From: Hyphococcus lacteus
GTDB lineage: Bacteria > Pseudomonadota > Alphaproteobacteria > Caulobacterales > Parvularculaceae
Direction: 5' to 3'
Length of the DNA stretch: 64,000 nucleotides
Assembly (NCBI RefSeq): GCF_041058985.1
Contig: NZ_JBEHZE010000001.1
Coordinates: 310,001 to 374,000 of the forward strand
Part shown: piece by piece, positions 16,295 to 24,230 of the stretch
Numbering within the stretch: position 1 is the first letter of the stretch
Layout of the letters: each line of letters begins with the position of its first letter
Made by a program: the position numbers and the translations under genes
Notes under the pieces: model-generated
Seen by the model: the letters and a program-made list of their open reading frames with translations, nothing else
Told to the model about the DNA's origin: nothing
The model's database searches: none

Positions 16295-16340
16295 AAAACG
16301 GACGGCTTGAGCGAAGACTCAGCCGTCCGTTTTGTTTTTT
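16295..16340. terminator. Strong bidirectional rho-independent terminator
   Basis: AAAACGGACGGCT pairs perfectly with AGCCGTCCGTTTT (13 bp; inner TGAG/CTC can extend it) and is followed by GTTTTTT on the plus strand; the A-rich left side serves the minus-strand dipeptidase gene, whose stop is at 16344. Confidence 0.9.
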
Positions 16341-16343
16341 GGG

Positions 16344-17495
16344 CTAGCGTGGCGGCAAATTCGCCCGGAAGAACCGAACCGCGTTCTCGCCCATGACGGC
16401 GCGAATGGTTGCTTCATCTGCTCCTTTGTCGAGCAAGGCTTGTGAAAGTGCCACCATTTCTGAGCCATCAATCGGCGTTGTGACCGTACCGTCAAAATCT
16501 GATCCAAGCGCCACATGATCGACACCTAAATGTTCCACCGCATATAAAAGCGCATCCGCAATTCCGGCTGGCGATGCGTCACACACAGCAGCGTCCCAAA
16601 ATCCAATCCCCACAAGGCCACCCGCATCAGCAATCGCCTTCATAAGGTCATCAGAGATATTGCGCGCAGTATCACAATGGCCCTTCATCCCCGTATGGGA
16701 GACGATGACCGGACGCTCGGTCCGCGCCAAGACATCCCATACAACTTGTTCTGACGAATGGGCCACATCAATGATCATGCCCTTGGCGATGGCGCGATCC
16801 ACGGCAGCCTTGCCAAAATCCGTTAGCCCAGCGCCGGATTGTCCGTGTAACGAACCGCCCAATTCATTATCAAAGAAATGCTGAAGCCCCATAATACGAA
16901 GGCCGAGATCATAGAGCCGGTCAATATTTTCAAGCTCACCCTCCAATGGATGCGCACCTTCAATCCCGTACACTCCCGCGAGCACGCCACGATCGAGCGC
17001 CTTGTTAAGGTCGCTTGCGCTTTTCACATAAACAAAAGCGTCTGGCGCATCGCGTTCTAACTTATCAAGCCGTTGGGCCTGATAGGCCGCGCGTTCATAG
17101 ATGGAATCCCACGTTCGTCGCGGCCAAGCCTGCACAACGGTCAGCATGGTAATATCATCCGTAGCCGCATCGTTCTCTTCATAGTTGAGCCCGCTCGGCG
17201 ATTTGGTAACGGCGGTAAATACTTGTAGCGCAACACCACCAGCCAAAAGGCGCGGAACATCGGTATGGCCGCGTGAATTTTCTTTCGCGGGGTTCCGCCG
17301 CCACAACAACATGTCAGAATGGAGATCAGCGACAGGGATCGAGTCATGAAGCGTTTGCGCCGCCTCGCTGATTTCATAAGGGTCATGGGGAATGACCACA
17401 TTCATCTTGCGGTCAATCCGCTGAGGAAGAACGCCATAAAAAATCGAAGCCGCTGCGACCAGCAACACAACCAACGCCAAGCCGATTTTCTTCAT
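16344..17495 (-). CDS. Membrane dipeptidase, peptidase family M19
   Basis: 383 residues. An N-terminal hydrophobic segment (ALVVLLVAAASIFYGV) is an uncleaved anchor or signal. The catalytic domain starts at VADLHSDMLLWRRN, whose HxD binds zinc, then GVYGIEGAHPLEG supplies the bridging Glu, IDVAHSSEQVVWDV and VIVSHTGMKGHCD further His ligands, and HVALGSDFDGTVTTP is the family's closing motif. M19 enzymes cleave dipeptides, including D-containing ones, in the periplasm. Monocistronic; ATG 17495. Confidence 0.93.
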   Translation of the reverse strand: MKKIGLALVVLLVAAASIFYGVLPQRIDRKMNVVIPHDPYEISEAAQTLHDSIPVADLHSDMLLWRRNPAKENSRGHTDVPRLLAGGVALQVFTAVTKSPSGLNYEENDAATDDITMLTVVQAWPRRTWDSIYERAAYQAQRLDKLERDAPDAFVYVKSASDLNKALDRGVLAGVYGIEGAHPLEGELENIDRLYDLGLRIMGLQHFFDNELGGSLHGQSGAGLTDFGKAAVDRAIAKGMIIDVAHSSEQVVWDVLARTERPVIVSHTGMKGHCDTARNISDDLMKAIADAGGLVGIGFWDAAVCDASPAGIADALLYAVEHLGVDHVALGSDFDGTVTTPIDGSEMVALSQALLDKGADEATIRAVMGENAVRFFRANLPPR

Positions 17496-17578
17496 TCTAA
17501 ATTTCCCTCAAAACTCTCTGGGTTCCCGCTTTAGCGAGTGAAAACCGGAAAGCCGCCACATTCAAGCATTGTTCTCAG

Positions 17579-18172
17579 CTAGGCTTTGGAAAACGGACCC
17601 ATCGCGTCAAGGTCGTCTTTGGTGTCCACGTCACGAAGCTGATCAATGAGCGCAACTTGAAAATCTCTCGGCAGGCTTTTGACCGTGTCTTTGAGCGCAT
17701 GTTTCGTTGACCAGCGCACACCATCAAAAAGATCAGGTGCCGCGCGACGGCGTGATAAACCAACCAGCCAATAGCCGCCATCTTCCGCCGGGCCAAAAAC
17801 TGCGTCGGCAGCGCTAAGAGCGTCAAACGCGGCCTTTAGATGGCGCACGCGCATGTCCGGTGCATCTGCACCAATGACAATCACCGGACCGTCCGCGATT
17901 TGACCCATCGCATATTTCATCCGCTGGCCGAGATCGCCATTACCCTGCCCAATACGCCGCAAGGTTGGCGGCCAGAGATTACGAAACCCCGCGACCAACG
18001 GATCAACTGCCAACACGGTCTGCCAGCCCCCTTTGCGGGCCTCTGTGATTGTTCGTTTGGTCATCATACGGAACAAAACGCTCGCGCGGCCCATTCCAAT
18101 CTCTGAACCCAGCCGGGTCTTGACCCGGCCCGCGATTGGGGCCTTTAGGAAAATAACAACGGTGCCGCGCAT
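17579..18172 (-). CDS. TIGR04282-type glycosyltransferase-family protein (DUF2064)
   Basis: 197 residues. It opens VVIFLKAPIAGRVKTRLGSE, a nucleotidyl/glycosyltransferase A-fold start with the APxxGxVKTRL motif, and has GPVIVIGADAPDM (about 95) and VFGPAEDGGYWLVGLSR (about 120), both typical. Databases name this family arsenosugar biosynthesis, but its members are widespread and no arsenic genes are seen here, so the substrate is open. Its ATG overlaps the stop of the next upstream gene by one base (TAATG at 18174-18170), showing translational coupling with the TIGR04283-type partner. Confidence 0.88.
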   Translation of the reverse strand: MRGTVVIFLKAPIAGRVKTRLGSEIGMGRASVLFRMMTKRTITEARKGGWQTVLAVDPLVAGFRNLWPPTLRRIGQGNGDLGQRMKYAMGQIADGPVIVIGADAPDMRVRHLKAAFDALSAADAVFGPAEDGGYWLVGLSRRRAAPDLFDGVRWSTKHALKDTVKSLPRDFQVALIDQLRDVDTKDDLDAMGPFSKA

Positions 18173-18858
18173 TATTCATAGCTCCGCTTTAGCGCTTCGG
18201 GCGATGCGCCCATTAAAAAACGCAATAAAATACAGCTATTTTTGAACACCCGCGTGAAATACCCATCACGCTCATAGCGCGCCGCCGACGTGATCGCCCG
18301 CGCCGGCAAAATTTCTAGCGCCTTACGGCCATGTTTTTTGGTCAGACGGCGGATAAACTCTGCATCTTCCATCAATGGCATATTGCCAAAGCCACCAACC
18401 GCATCATAAAGCGCGCGCGAAATCAAAAGCCCTTGGTCGCCATAAGGCAACTTTAACAAACGCGTGCGCACCATCGCGCCGCCCGATACAATATTCGGCG
18501 CAAAGCCCGATGTATCAAACCGCAGCGTAAATACTGCGGCGCGCATTGCACCCTCTTTTACAAAAATAGCAGCGTCTTTCGACCAGTCGTCGGCCAAAAC
18601 GGTGTCGGCATGAAGGAACAAAAGCCAATCGGACTTTGCTGCCTTAGCCCCCATCGCTAATTGTTGGCCGCGGCCCGGTTCAGACATCACAACGCGCGCG
18701 CCAAAACCATCGGCGATAGCGGCGCTTTGGTCATCCGATCCGCCATCAACGACGATGACTTCGCGCACCAGGCCATCAACAGTCGGCCCCACCAACGCAT
18801 CAAGACATGCGGGCAAGCGCGCTTCGCCATTAAGGCAAGGAATTACAACAGAAATCAA
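18172..18858 (-). CDS. TIGR04283-type family 2 glycosyltransferase
   Basis: 228 residues if it starts at the TTG at 18858, just before ISVVIPCLNGEARLPACLDA, where family members start; GGGGGCC precedes it. The frame continues 24 codons upstream, but only with another TTG. Family 2 features: VVDGGSDDQS (about 45), EPGRGQQLAMGAKAAKSDWL and LFLHADTVL (DxD-like HAD at about 80), then GGFGNMPLMEDAEFIRRL. It is the usual partner of the TIGR04282-type gene. The sugar donor and acceptor are unknown. Confidence 0.88.
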   Translation of the reverse strand: MISVVIPCLNGEARLPACLDALVGPTVDGLVREVIVVDGGSDDQSAAIADGFGARVVMSEPGRGQQLAMGAKAAKSDWLLFLHADTVLADDWSKDAAIFVKEGAMRAAVFTLRFDTSGFAPNIVSGGAMVRTRLLKLPYGDQGLLISRALYDAVGGFGNMPLMEDAEFIRRLTKKHGRKALEILPARAITSAARYERDGYFTRVFKNSCILLRFLMGASPEALKRSYE

Positions 18859-18958
18859 AGCGGCCCCCGGGCATTTGTGAACCGCCGAGCCATAGCGTTT
18901 TGCAGTGCCTCCGCAAAGGCCGCTCGCCAAAAGATGAACGAGCGTTACCGGCCTCGCA

Positions 18959-19114
18959 TTATTTTCGGCTTATCCGCCGTGCCAAATAAAGCACGACGAA
19001 AATCGCAATTCCAACACCCAGCCCAACCGGCACATCATCAAGCGCAACCCCCACCGCCACGCCGACGGCGACACTGACCCCAATTCCCGCACCGAGTGGC
19101 ATCGCTGATTTCAT
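18959..19114 (-). CDS. 51-residue glycine/valine-rich membrane protein
   Basis: 51 residues from ATG 19114, preceded by GGAGGCGGGAAC, a very strong ribosome site. The sequence is almost one long hydrophobic stretch with small residues (GAGIGVSVAVGVAVGVA, then GVGIAIFVVLYLA) divided by a short LDDVPVGL turn and ending in the basic RRISRK. Two helices packed through Gly/Ala faces are likely. It lies about 100 bp upstream of the glycosyltransferase genes on the same strand. Similar tiny glycine-zipper proteins are often missed in annotation; role unknown. Confidence 0.65.
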   Translation of the reverse strand: MKSAMPLGAGIGVSVAVGVAVGVALDDVPVGLGVGIAIFVVLYLARRISRK

Positions 19115-19243
19115 GTTCCCGCCTCCATTTTCGTTGGGTTTTGTCCAAACATGTCAGCGCACACGGCTACTTCATAATACCAGTAATTGCACATGTTGAA
19201 AAAATGTTCTTGATTTGTTCTTTTCTGGTGATAGCTTCATTTC

Positions 19244-20386
19244 ATGGCCCGCGCCGCGCACCTTTCTTTCCACCCGCCCCACCGCCCTGGGGTCACCGCC
19301 GACAGGGATCTCCCTGCCAAAGGGTCCGCCAATGGAAAGGGACGCGGCGCGCGGTCTAACCAATCTGGCCGATATGAAACCGAACAACGCGTCGAGATGG
19401 ATGATGGTTGGGATAGTGACGATGCCTTACCGCCCCTGCGCACCGACGTCACAGACGAAACCCCGCGCAAGATCATCACCTTTAATGACTCGCCCTATGT
19501 GGGGTTTGACCGGTCGATCAATCCCTATCGTGGGTGTGAGCATGGCTGTATCTATTGTTTCGCGCGCCCGACCCACGCCTATATGGGATTGTCGCCGGGG
19601 CTCGATTTTGAAAGTCGGCTGTTCGCCAAACCGTCCGCATCAAAATTATTGGAAAAAGAACTTTCCAATAAGCGCTATCAACCCTGCGCTATCGCAATGG
19701 GCACCAACACAGACCCCTATCAGCCGATTGAAAAACGCTATCAAATCATGCGCGGGCTTTTACCTGTTTTTGCGAAATTCAATCATCCAGTTTCGGTTTT
19801 GACCAAATCACAATTAATTGTGCGTGATCTTGATTTGTTGGTACCGCTTGCGGAAAAAAGTCTTACACGGACGATGATATCCATCACCACGCGAGATAAA
19901 AAACTCGCCCGCTCTATGGAGCCGCGCGCCGCCGCGCCCAAATGGCGGTTCGATGCCATCCGAAAAATGAGCGACGCCGGAATCGACGTCGGCGTTATGA
20001 CGGCACCCATGATCCCCGGTCTTAATGATGATGAAATGGAATCCATTCTCGAAGAAGCCGCCGATGCGGGCGCAAAATTTTGTGGCTACACAATTATTCG
20101 CCTACCGCTAGAGGTCTCGCCACTTTTTCAGGAGTGGTTGGAGGCATTCGCACCCAATCGCGCCAAGCGGGTCATGAAGCATATTCGCCATATGAATGGT
20201 GGTCGTGATTATGACCCCAAATGGTCGCGTGGCGGCGAAATCAAAACCGAATATGCGCGGCTGATCTCAATGCGGTTTCGCAAAGCCCGCACCAAATATG
20301 GCCTAGACAAAAAACTCGCACCGCTGGATGTCAGCCAGTTTCGTGTACCGCCTTCGGTGACCGGGCAATATGATCTGTTCGGCTAA
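19244..20386 (+). CDS. PA0069 family radical SAM protein (spore photolyase-like)
   Basis: 380 residues. The radical SAM cluster motif is GCEHGCIYCFARPTH at about 98-112, with Cys-x3-Cys-x2-Cys. Flanking segments (SPYVGFDRSINPYRGC, GLDFESRLFAK, AIAMGTNTDPYQPIEKRY, VLTKSQLIVRDLDLL) are characteristic of the PA0069/spore-photolyase-like group. It should bind one 4Fe-4S cluster and SAM; the reaction is unknown. The N-terminal 60 residues are low-complexity and basic. Its stop overlaps the start of rnhB as TAATG at 20384-20388, so the two are translationally coupled. Confidence 0.9.
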   Translation: MARAAHLSFHPPHRPGVTADRDLPAKGSANGKGRGARSNQSGRYETEQRVEMDDGWDSDDALPPLRTDVTDETPRKIITFNDSPYVGFDRSINPYRGCEHGCIYCFARPTHAYMGLSPGLDFESRLFAKPSASKLLEKELSNKRYQPCAIAMGTNTDPYQPIEKRYQIMRGLLPVFAKFNHPVSVLTKSQLIVRDLDLLVPLAEKSLTRTMISITTRDKKLARSMEPRAAAPKWRFDAIRKMSDAGIDVGVMTAPMIPGLNDDEMESILEEAADAGAKFCGYTIIRLPLEVSPLFQEWLEAFAPNRAKRVMKHIRHMNGGRDYDPKWSRGGEIKTEYARLISMRFRKARTKYGLDKKLAPLDVSQFRVPPSVTGQYDLFG

Positions 20387-21036
20387 TGGTTCCTATCATC
20401 AGCGACTCGCGCGAGATGAAAGAGATGACAAAATTCACGCCCAGCTTTGACATCGAAAACAGCCATAACGGCATCGTCGCCGGCATTGACGAAGCCGGAC
20501 GCGGCCCATGGGCCGGGCCCGTGGTCGCGGCGGCGGTCATTCTGGACCCTGCGAACCTGCCCAATGGCCTCAATGATTCAAAAACCATCGCCGAGAAAAA
20601 GCGAGACATCATCGCCGCTGAAATTCGCGCAAAAGCCATTGTGGGGGTCGGCATCGCCAGCGTCGACGAAATCGACGAGATCAACATTTTGCAAGCGACC
20701 TTCCTTGCCATGGCCCGCGCCGAAAAAGAGTTATCCACCCAGCCTGACATCTGTATCGTTGATGGGTCCGCCAAGCCGAAACTTCGCGCGCCATTCGAAA
20801 TGGTCGTTAAAGGCGACGCAAAATCATTTTCAATCGCGGCGGCATCGATCATCGCAAAGACTGTTCGCGATCAAATGATGCGTGACCTTGCGAAAATTCA
20901 TCCCGAATATGCGTGGGAGAAAAATAAAGGTTATGGCGCACCGGCCCATCGTGCCGCCCTTGATGCCCATGGCGTAACCCCACATCATCGCAAGAGCTAT
21001 GCCCCGATCCACAACATCTTGTATCCTGACCCTTAG
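20386..21036 (+). CDS. rnhB: Ribonuclease HII
   Basis: 216 residues. VAGIDEAGRGPWAGPVVAAA at about 31-50 gives catalytic Asp35 and Glu36; CIVDGSAKPKL carries the third acidic residue and the C-terminal part contains HHRKSYAPI. It nicks RNA-DNA hybrids, including single misincorporated ribonucleotides. The ATG at 20386 overlaps the radical SAM stop; internal ATGs at codons 11 and 14 are alternatives. rnhB immediately before ccrM is a familiar order in Caulobacter-type genomes. Confidence 0.95.
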   Translation: MVPIISDSREMKEMTKFTPSFDIENSHNGIVAGIDEAGRGPWAGPVVAAAVILDPANLPNGLNDSKTIAEKKRDIIAAEIRAKAIVGVGIASVDEIDEINILQATFLAMARAEKELSTQPDICIVDGSAKPKLRAPFEMVVKGDAKSFSIAAASIIAKTVRDQMMRDLAKIHPEYAWEKNKGYGAPAHRAALDAHGVTPHHRKSYAPIHNILYPDP

Positions 21037-21059
21037 ATTATCAAAGAGTGTAAGGATTT

Positions 21060-21132
21060 GTTAACCTAGGTTAACACTCTGATTCCATTGAAAAATTTAC
21101 CAAGACTCTTGACGGGGAATCCCCCGCGACTC
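21060..21132 (+). promoter_or_regulatory. ccrM upstream region: 16-bp palindrome and four GANTC sites
   Basis: GTTAACCTAGGTTAAC (21060-21075) is a perfect palindrome whose TTAA half-sites are 6 bp apart, close to the CtrA pattern TTAA-N7-TTAA. GANTC sites follow at 21081 (GATTC), 21104 (GACTC), 21117 (GAATC) and 21128 (GACTC). In Caulobacter ccrM is activated by CtrA and its promoter is sensitive to its own methylation; the layout here suggests CtrA and/or GcrA control plus feedback. Confidence 0.6.
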
Positions 21133-21200
21133 ACAGTGCCGGTCCTCAACTTTCTGCGCGGCGTTATCCTTCGCCGCCATTCAGGAAACCCGGTACGATC

Positions 21201-22340
21201 ATGGCGAAGAAAAAGACACCAGCAAAAAAAGCCGACGCGAAACCTGTCGATATTTCGAAACATCTCGATAGCATCATCGAAGGCGATTGCATCGAAGGAA
21301 TGAAAAAGCTTCCCGATGCATCCGTTGATCTGATCTTTGCCGATCCGCCCTATAACCTTCAGCTCGGCGGCGATCTGACCCGGCCAGATAATTCCCGCGT
21401 TGATGGCGTTGATGACGAGTGGGACAAGTTCGACTCGTTTCGCGCCTATGACGCGTTTACGCGTGAATGGCTGGCCGAAGCGCGCCGGGTCTTGAAACCC
21501 GATGGCGCAATCTGGGTCATCGGTTCGTATCACAATATTTTCCGCGTCGGCGCCGCCATTCAGGACACAGGCTTTTGGATCTTGAATGATGTCATTTGGC
21601 GCAAGTCCAATCCAATGCCGAATTTCCGTGGCACACGCCTGACCAATGCGCATGAAACATTGATCTGGGCGGCGAAAAGTCAAAAATCGAAATACACCTT
21701 TAATTACCGCGCGCTGAAAACATCCAATGATGATCTTCAGATGCGTTCAGATTGGGAATTCCCGATTTGCACCGGTAGCGAACGCATAAAGGGCGAAGAT
21801 GGCAACAAAACCCATCCGACGCAAAAACCGGAATCGCTTTTATTCCGTATTCTGATCGGGTCAACAAAACCCGGCGATGTTGTGCTCGATCCATTCTTTG
21901 GCTCTGGCACAACCGGCGCGGCTGCGAAGTATCTGGGCCGCCGCTTTATCGGTCTTGAGCGCGACGAAACCTATATCAAAGCCGCAAAGGCGCGGATCGC
22001 CAAGGTCAAACCGCTTGATGATGAAAGCTTGATCACCCAACCCTCGCCCAAGGCCGCTGCGCGCGTACCATTCGGAACAGTAATCGAGCACAAGCTATTG
22101 AAACCCGGCTCTAAACTCTATTCGCCCCGTAAAAACCACGCTGCACAAGTCCGCGCTGATGGATCGCTCTATGTGAAAGAGGGCGAAAACGAAATTCAAG
22201 GGTCAATCCACAAGGTCGGTGCCGCCGTCCAAAATGCAGCGGCCTGCAACGGCTGGACCTATTGGCACTATGAAGAGAAAACTGGCCTCAAGCCCATTGA
22301 CTTCCTGCGCGACAAAATCCGCAAAGGCATGGCCAGCTAA
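21201..22340 (+). CDS. ccrM: Cell-cycle DNA adenine methyltransferase CcrM (GANTC)
   Basis: 379 residues. A beta-class N6-adenine methyltransferase: catalytic DPPYNL at 48-53 precedes the SAM motif DPFFGSGTTG at 230-239. THPTQKPESLLFRILIGS is conserved in the group. The C-terminal 100 residues (from about 270, with GTVIEHKLLKPGSKLYS and AAACNGWTYWHYE) form the RAMA-type extension found in CcrM. It methylates the adenine of GANTC after replication and links gene expression to the cell cycle. The start ATG 21201 opens a short Lys-rich leader. The upstream region itself contains four target sites. Confidence 0.96.
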   Translation: MAKKKTPAKKADAKPVDISKHLDSIIEGDCIEGMKKLPDASVDLIFADPPYNLQLGGDLTRPDNSRVDGVDDEWDKFDSFRAYDAFTREWLAEARRVLKPDGAIWVIGSYHNIFRVGAAIQDTGFWILNDVIWRKSNPMPNFRGTRLTNAHETLIWAAKSQKSKYTFNYRALKTSNDDLQMRSDWEFPICTGSERIKGEDGNKTHPTQKPESLLFRILIGSTKPGDVVLDPFFGSGTTGAAAKYLGRRFIGLERDETYIKAAKARIAKVKPLDDESLITQPSPKAAARVPFGTVIEHKLLKPGSKLYSPRKNHAAQVRADGSLYVKEGENEIQGSIHKVGAAVQNAAACNGWTYWHYEEKTGLKPIDFLRDKIRKGMAS

Positions 22341-22351
22341 AGTTTGTTCTG

Positions 22352-22371
22352 ATCCTGACTTTCGTCAGGAT
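22352..22371 (+). terminator. Hairpin directly after ccrM
   Basis: ATCCTGAC-TTTC-GTCAGGAT is a perfect 8-bp stem with a tetraloop, 12 bp after the ccrM stop. No T tract follows, so it may be an mRNA end-stabiliser or a factor-dependent terminator. Confidence 0.5.
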
Positions 22372-22389
22372 GATGAAATGTTTAGCTTT

Positions 22390-22469
22390 CGTCATCCCGG
22401 ACTTGATCCGGGATCCACTCACCTACGCTACGCCTTCCGATGGATTGCGGGTCGAAGCCCGCAATGACG
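22390..22469. repeat. Intergenic palindromic repeat element
   Basis: An 80-bp unit bounded by CGTCAT and ATGACG, with an inner arm CCCGGACTTGATCCGGG on the left and TTGCGGGTCGAAGCCCGCAA on the right. This two-armed form (CATCCCGGACTTGATCCGGGATCC ... CGGGTCGAAGCCCGCAATGAC in shortened terms) is a common dispersed repeat between genes of alphaproteobacteria. Only this copy was noticed in the window. It probably folds as one long cruciform or two hairpins. Confidence 0.75.
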
Positions 22470-22510
22470 CAAGTGATACTGGGTCGGGGACAGCAATGAC
22501 GCTCTTTGCA

Positions 22511-23056
22511 TCAGCCCGGCGGTTGTTTCGTCCAATAGAGCGCATCAATATTATATCCAAGAGCTTCGAGCCTACTCAACGAGTCAGCGCGAACCTCGTC
22601 CGAAATTGTTGGTGTACGGGATAAAATCCACAAATATTTTCCGGACGGCTCGCCGACGAGCGAAAGCGAATAGTCGTCGGCCAAACCGATCACCCAATAA
22701 TCGCCCCAGAAAGGCCCGAAGAAACTGACCTCTAATTTTGCGTTGGTGGTTTCATCAACGATGCGCGCACGACCGTTTGCGACTTTTTCCTCGCCATCGG
22801 GTGCGCCCTTGCGGCAGGTGTTGACCACCGAAATCAAGCCGTCGTTACGCTTGTCATAATCCGCCGTAACGCCCTCACAATTTTCTTCAAAGCTGTTTGG
22901 GAAACGCGCAATCTCATACCACCGGCCCAAATAGCGTTCGGTATCAACAAATTCGACGGTCGTCAGCGGAACCGACTGATCACGGTTCACCGGCGGGCTT
23001 TGGCACGCCATGAGGCCAAGCGGCGCTAAAAGCGCACACAAGATTGATTTTCGCAT
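22511..23056 (-). CDS. blc: Outer-membrane lipoprotein lipocalin (Blc family)
   Basis: 181 residues from ATG 23056, preceded by AAAGGAGT. Lipoprotein signal MRKSILCALLAPLGLMAC with the modified Cys at 18. Lipocalin signatures are RYLGRWYEIARFPNSFE (about 45) and ADDYSLSLVGEPSGKYLWIL with LSRTP (about 145). Blc proteins bind fatty acids or lysophospholipids at the outer membrane. An in-frame start 7 codons upstream lacks a ribosome site. Monocistronic, converging on the repeat element after ccrM. Confidence 0.93.
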   Translation of the reverse strand: MRKSILCALLAPLGLMACQSPPVNRDQSVPLTTVEFVDTERYLGRWYEIARFPNSFEENCEGVTADYDKRNDGLISVVNTCRKGAPDGEEKVANGRARIVDETTNAKLEVSFFGPFWGDYWVIGLADDYSLSLVGEPSGKYLWILSRTPTISDEVRADSLSRLEALGYNIDALYWTKQPPG

Positions 23057-23196
23057 AGGGACTCCTTTCGCCACCAAACACAGGTTTTACGTTTTGGTTC
23101 GCAAATTAGATCCCCTTCGATGCGAATACGCCTTTACGAAATTTAGTGGCCCATTACAGTCGGCTTTCATTTGAGTAATTTTATCAGGGGTATTTT

Positions 23197-24093
23197 ATGA
23201 TCCGTGTCACATTCGGCGCAGCCAAAACAAAGTTTATGATCTGCGCAGCAGCGCTAGCACTTTCCGCCTGTGCAACAATGTATGACAGCGCGCCCGACGC
23301 CAATAAACTTGCGGCCAATGAGCCCGCACCAAACGACCTTCTAAACGCAACATTATGGTTGCAACAGGCGGTTGAATATAAAGCCACCACAGACAGCGTT
23401 TATGCATTGGCGCATGTTCGCCTTGACGAGGCCCTAAACGACCCGAAATGGACCGCCCTACCCGACGATCAAAAGCCCGGATATGAGTCTCTACCGACGG
23501 CTATTATTCTTGATGCGGATGAAACCGTGCTTGATAATTCGCCCTATCAGGCAATGTTGGTCAAAACGGGCCAAACCTATACGGATGCGTCATGGACGGC
23601 TTGGGCCGGCGCTGGTCAAGCGCGCGCTGTTCCCGGCGCATTGGCCTTTACTCGCGCCGCCGCGGCCAAAGGCGTAACAGTCTTTTATGTGACGAACCGC
23701 AATGTGAACGTGGATGAAGGCACGACACGCAACCTCAAAGAACTTGGGTTTCCGGTCAAAGATAGCATCAACGCCGTCATGACCGTGGGCGAAAAACCCG
23801 AGTGGACATCAAAAAAGGGCACACGCCGCGCCGAAATTGCAGAAAACTATCGGGTCTTGATGTTGTTCGGCGATAATCTTGGTGATTTCGTTGATGACTA
23901 TAAAGGCTCCCCTGCCGCACGCCAGAAAGTTTATGTGACTAACGAAGGTCATTGGGGCCGCGACTGGTTGGTGTTGCCTAATCCGGGATACGGATCATGG
24001 GAGTCATCAGCGTTCGGCAACGACTATTCCCTGACGCCCGGCCAACAACGCGCCCGCAAACTTGAGCAGTTAAAAGGCTGGGCACCAGAATAA
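23197..24093 (+). CDS. 5'-nucleotidase, lipoprotein e(P4) family (HAD acid phosphatase)
   Basis: 298 residues. Lipoprotein signal with LALSACA (Cys about 25). The DDDD phosphatase motifs are present: IILDADETVLDNSPYQ (about 103) with the nucleophile Asp, VTNRNVNVDEGT, and MLFGDNLGDFVDDY (about 226) with the paired Asp. YVTNEGHWGRDWLVLPNPGYGSW-type C-terminus is typical of e(P4). These outer-membrane enzymes remove phosphate from NMN and nucleotides to allow uptake. It is divergent from the lipocalin gene. Confidence 0.92.
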   Translation: MIRVTFGAAKTKFMICAAALALSACATMYDSAPDANKLAANEPAPNDLLNATLWLQQAVEYKATTDSVYALAHVRLDEALNDPKWTALPDDQKPGYESLPTAIILDADETVLDNSPYQAMLVKTGQTYTDASWTAWAGAGQARAVPGALAFTRAAAAKGVTVFYVTNRNVNVDEGTTRNLKELGFPVKDSINAVMTVGEKPEWTSKKGTRRAEIAENYRVLMLFGDNLGDFVDDYKGSPAARQKVYVTNEGHWGRDWLVLPNPGYGSWESSAFGNDYSLTPGQQRARKLEQLKGWAPE

Positions 24094-24125
24094 CTCGCGC
24101 TTTATTTCCGCTAAGATGCGCAAAG

Positions 24126-24152
24126 GCCCCTCTAAAAGCATTTTAGAGGGGC
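24126..24152 (+). terminator. Hairpin after the acid phosphatase gene
   Basis: GCCCCTCTAAAA-GCA-TTTTAGAGGGGC is a perfect 12-bp stem 32 bp after the stop. There is no T tract behind it, but the stem is strong enough to act as an mRNA end. Confidence 0.6.
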
Positions 24153-24230
24153 TGATCATGGTTTACGCCTTTACCTGAGGTAATAGCACGCTACACTTGC
24201 ATAACAATACCAATTCCAAAAGAGCGAAAA

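Noticed and set aside
17579..18858. Arsenosugar biosynthesis pathway suggested by the two family names
   Set aside because: These families are widespread without arsenic genes; no arsM or radical SAM arsenosugar gene is beside them. The radical SAM protein at 19244 belongs to a different family.
21066..21683. Open frame of about 205 codons antisense to the ccrM start
   Set aside because: It runs through the ccrM promoter and the catalytic DPPY region; no ribosome site and no family resemblance.
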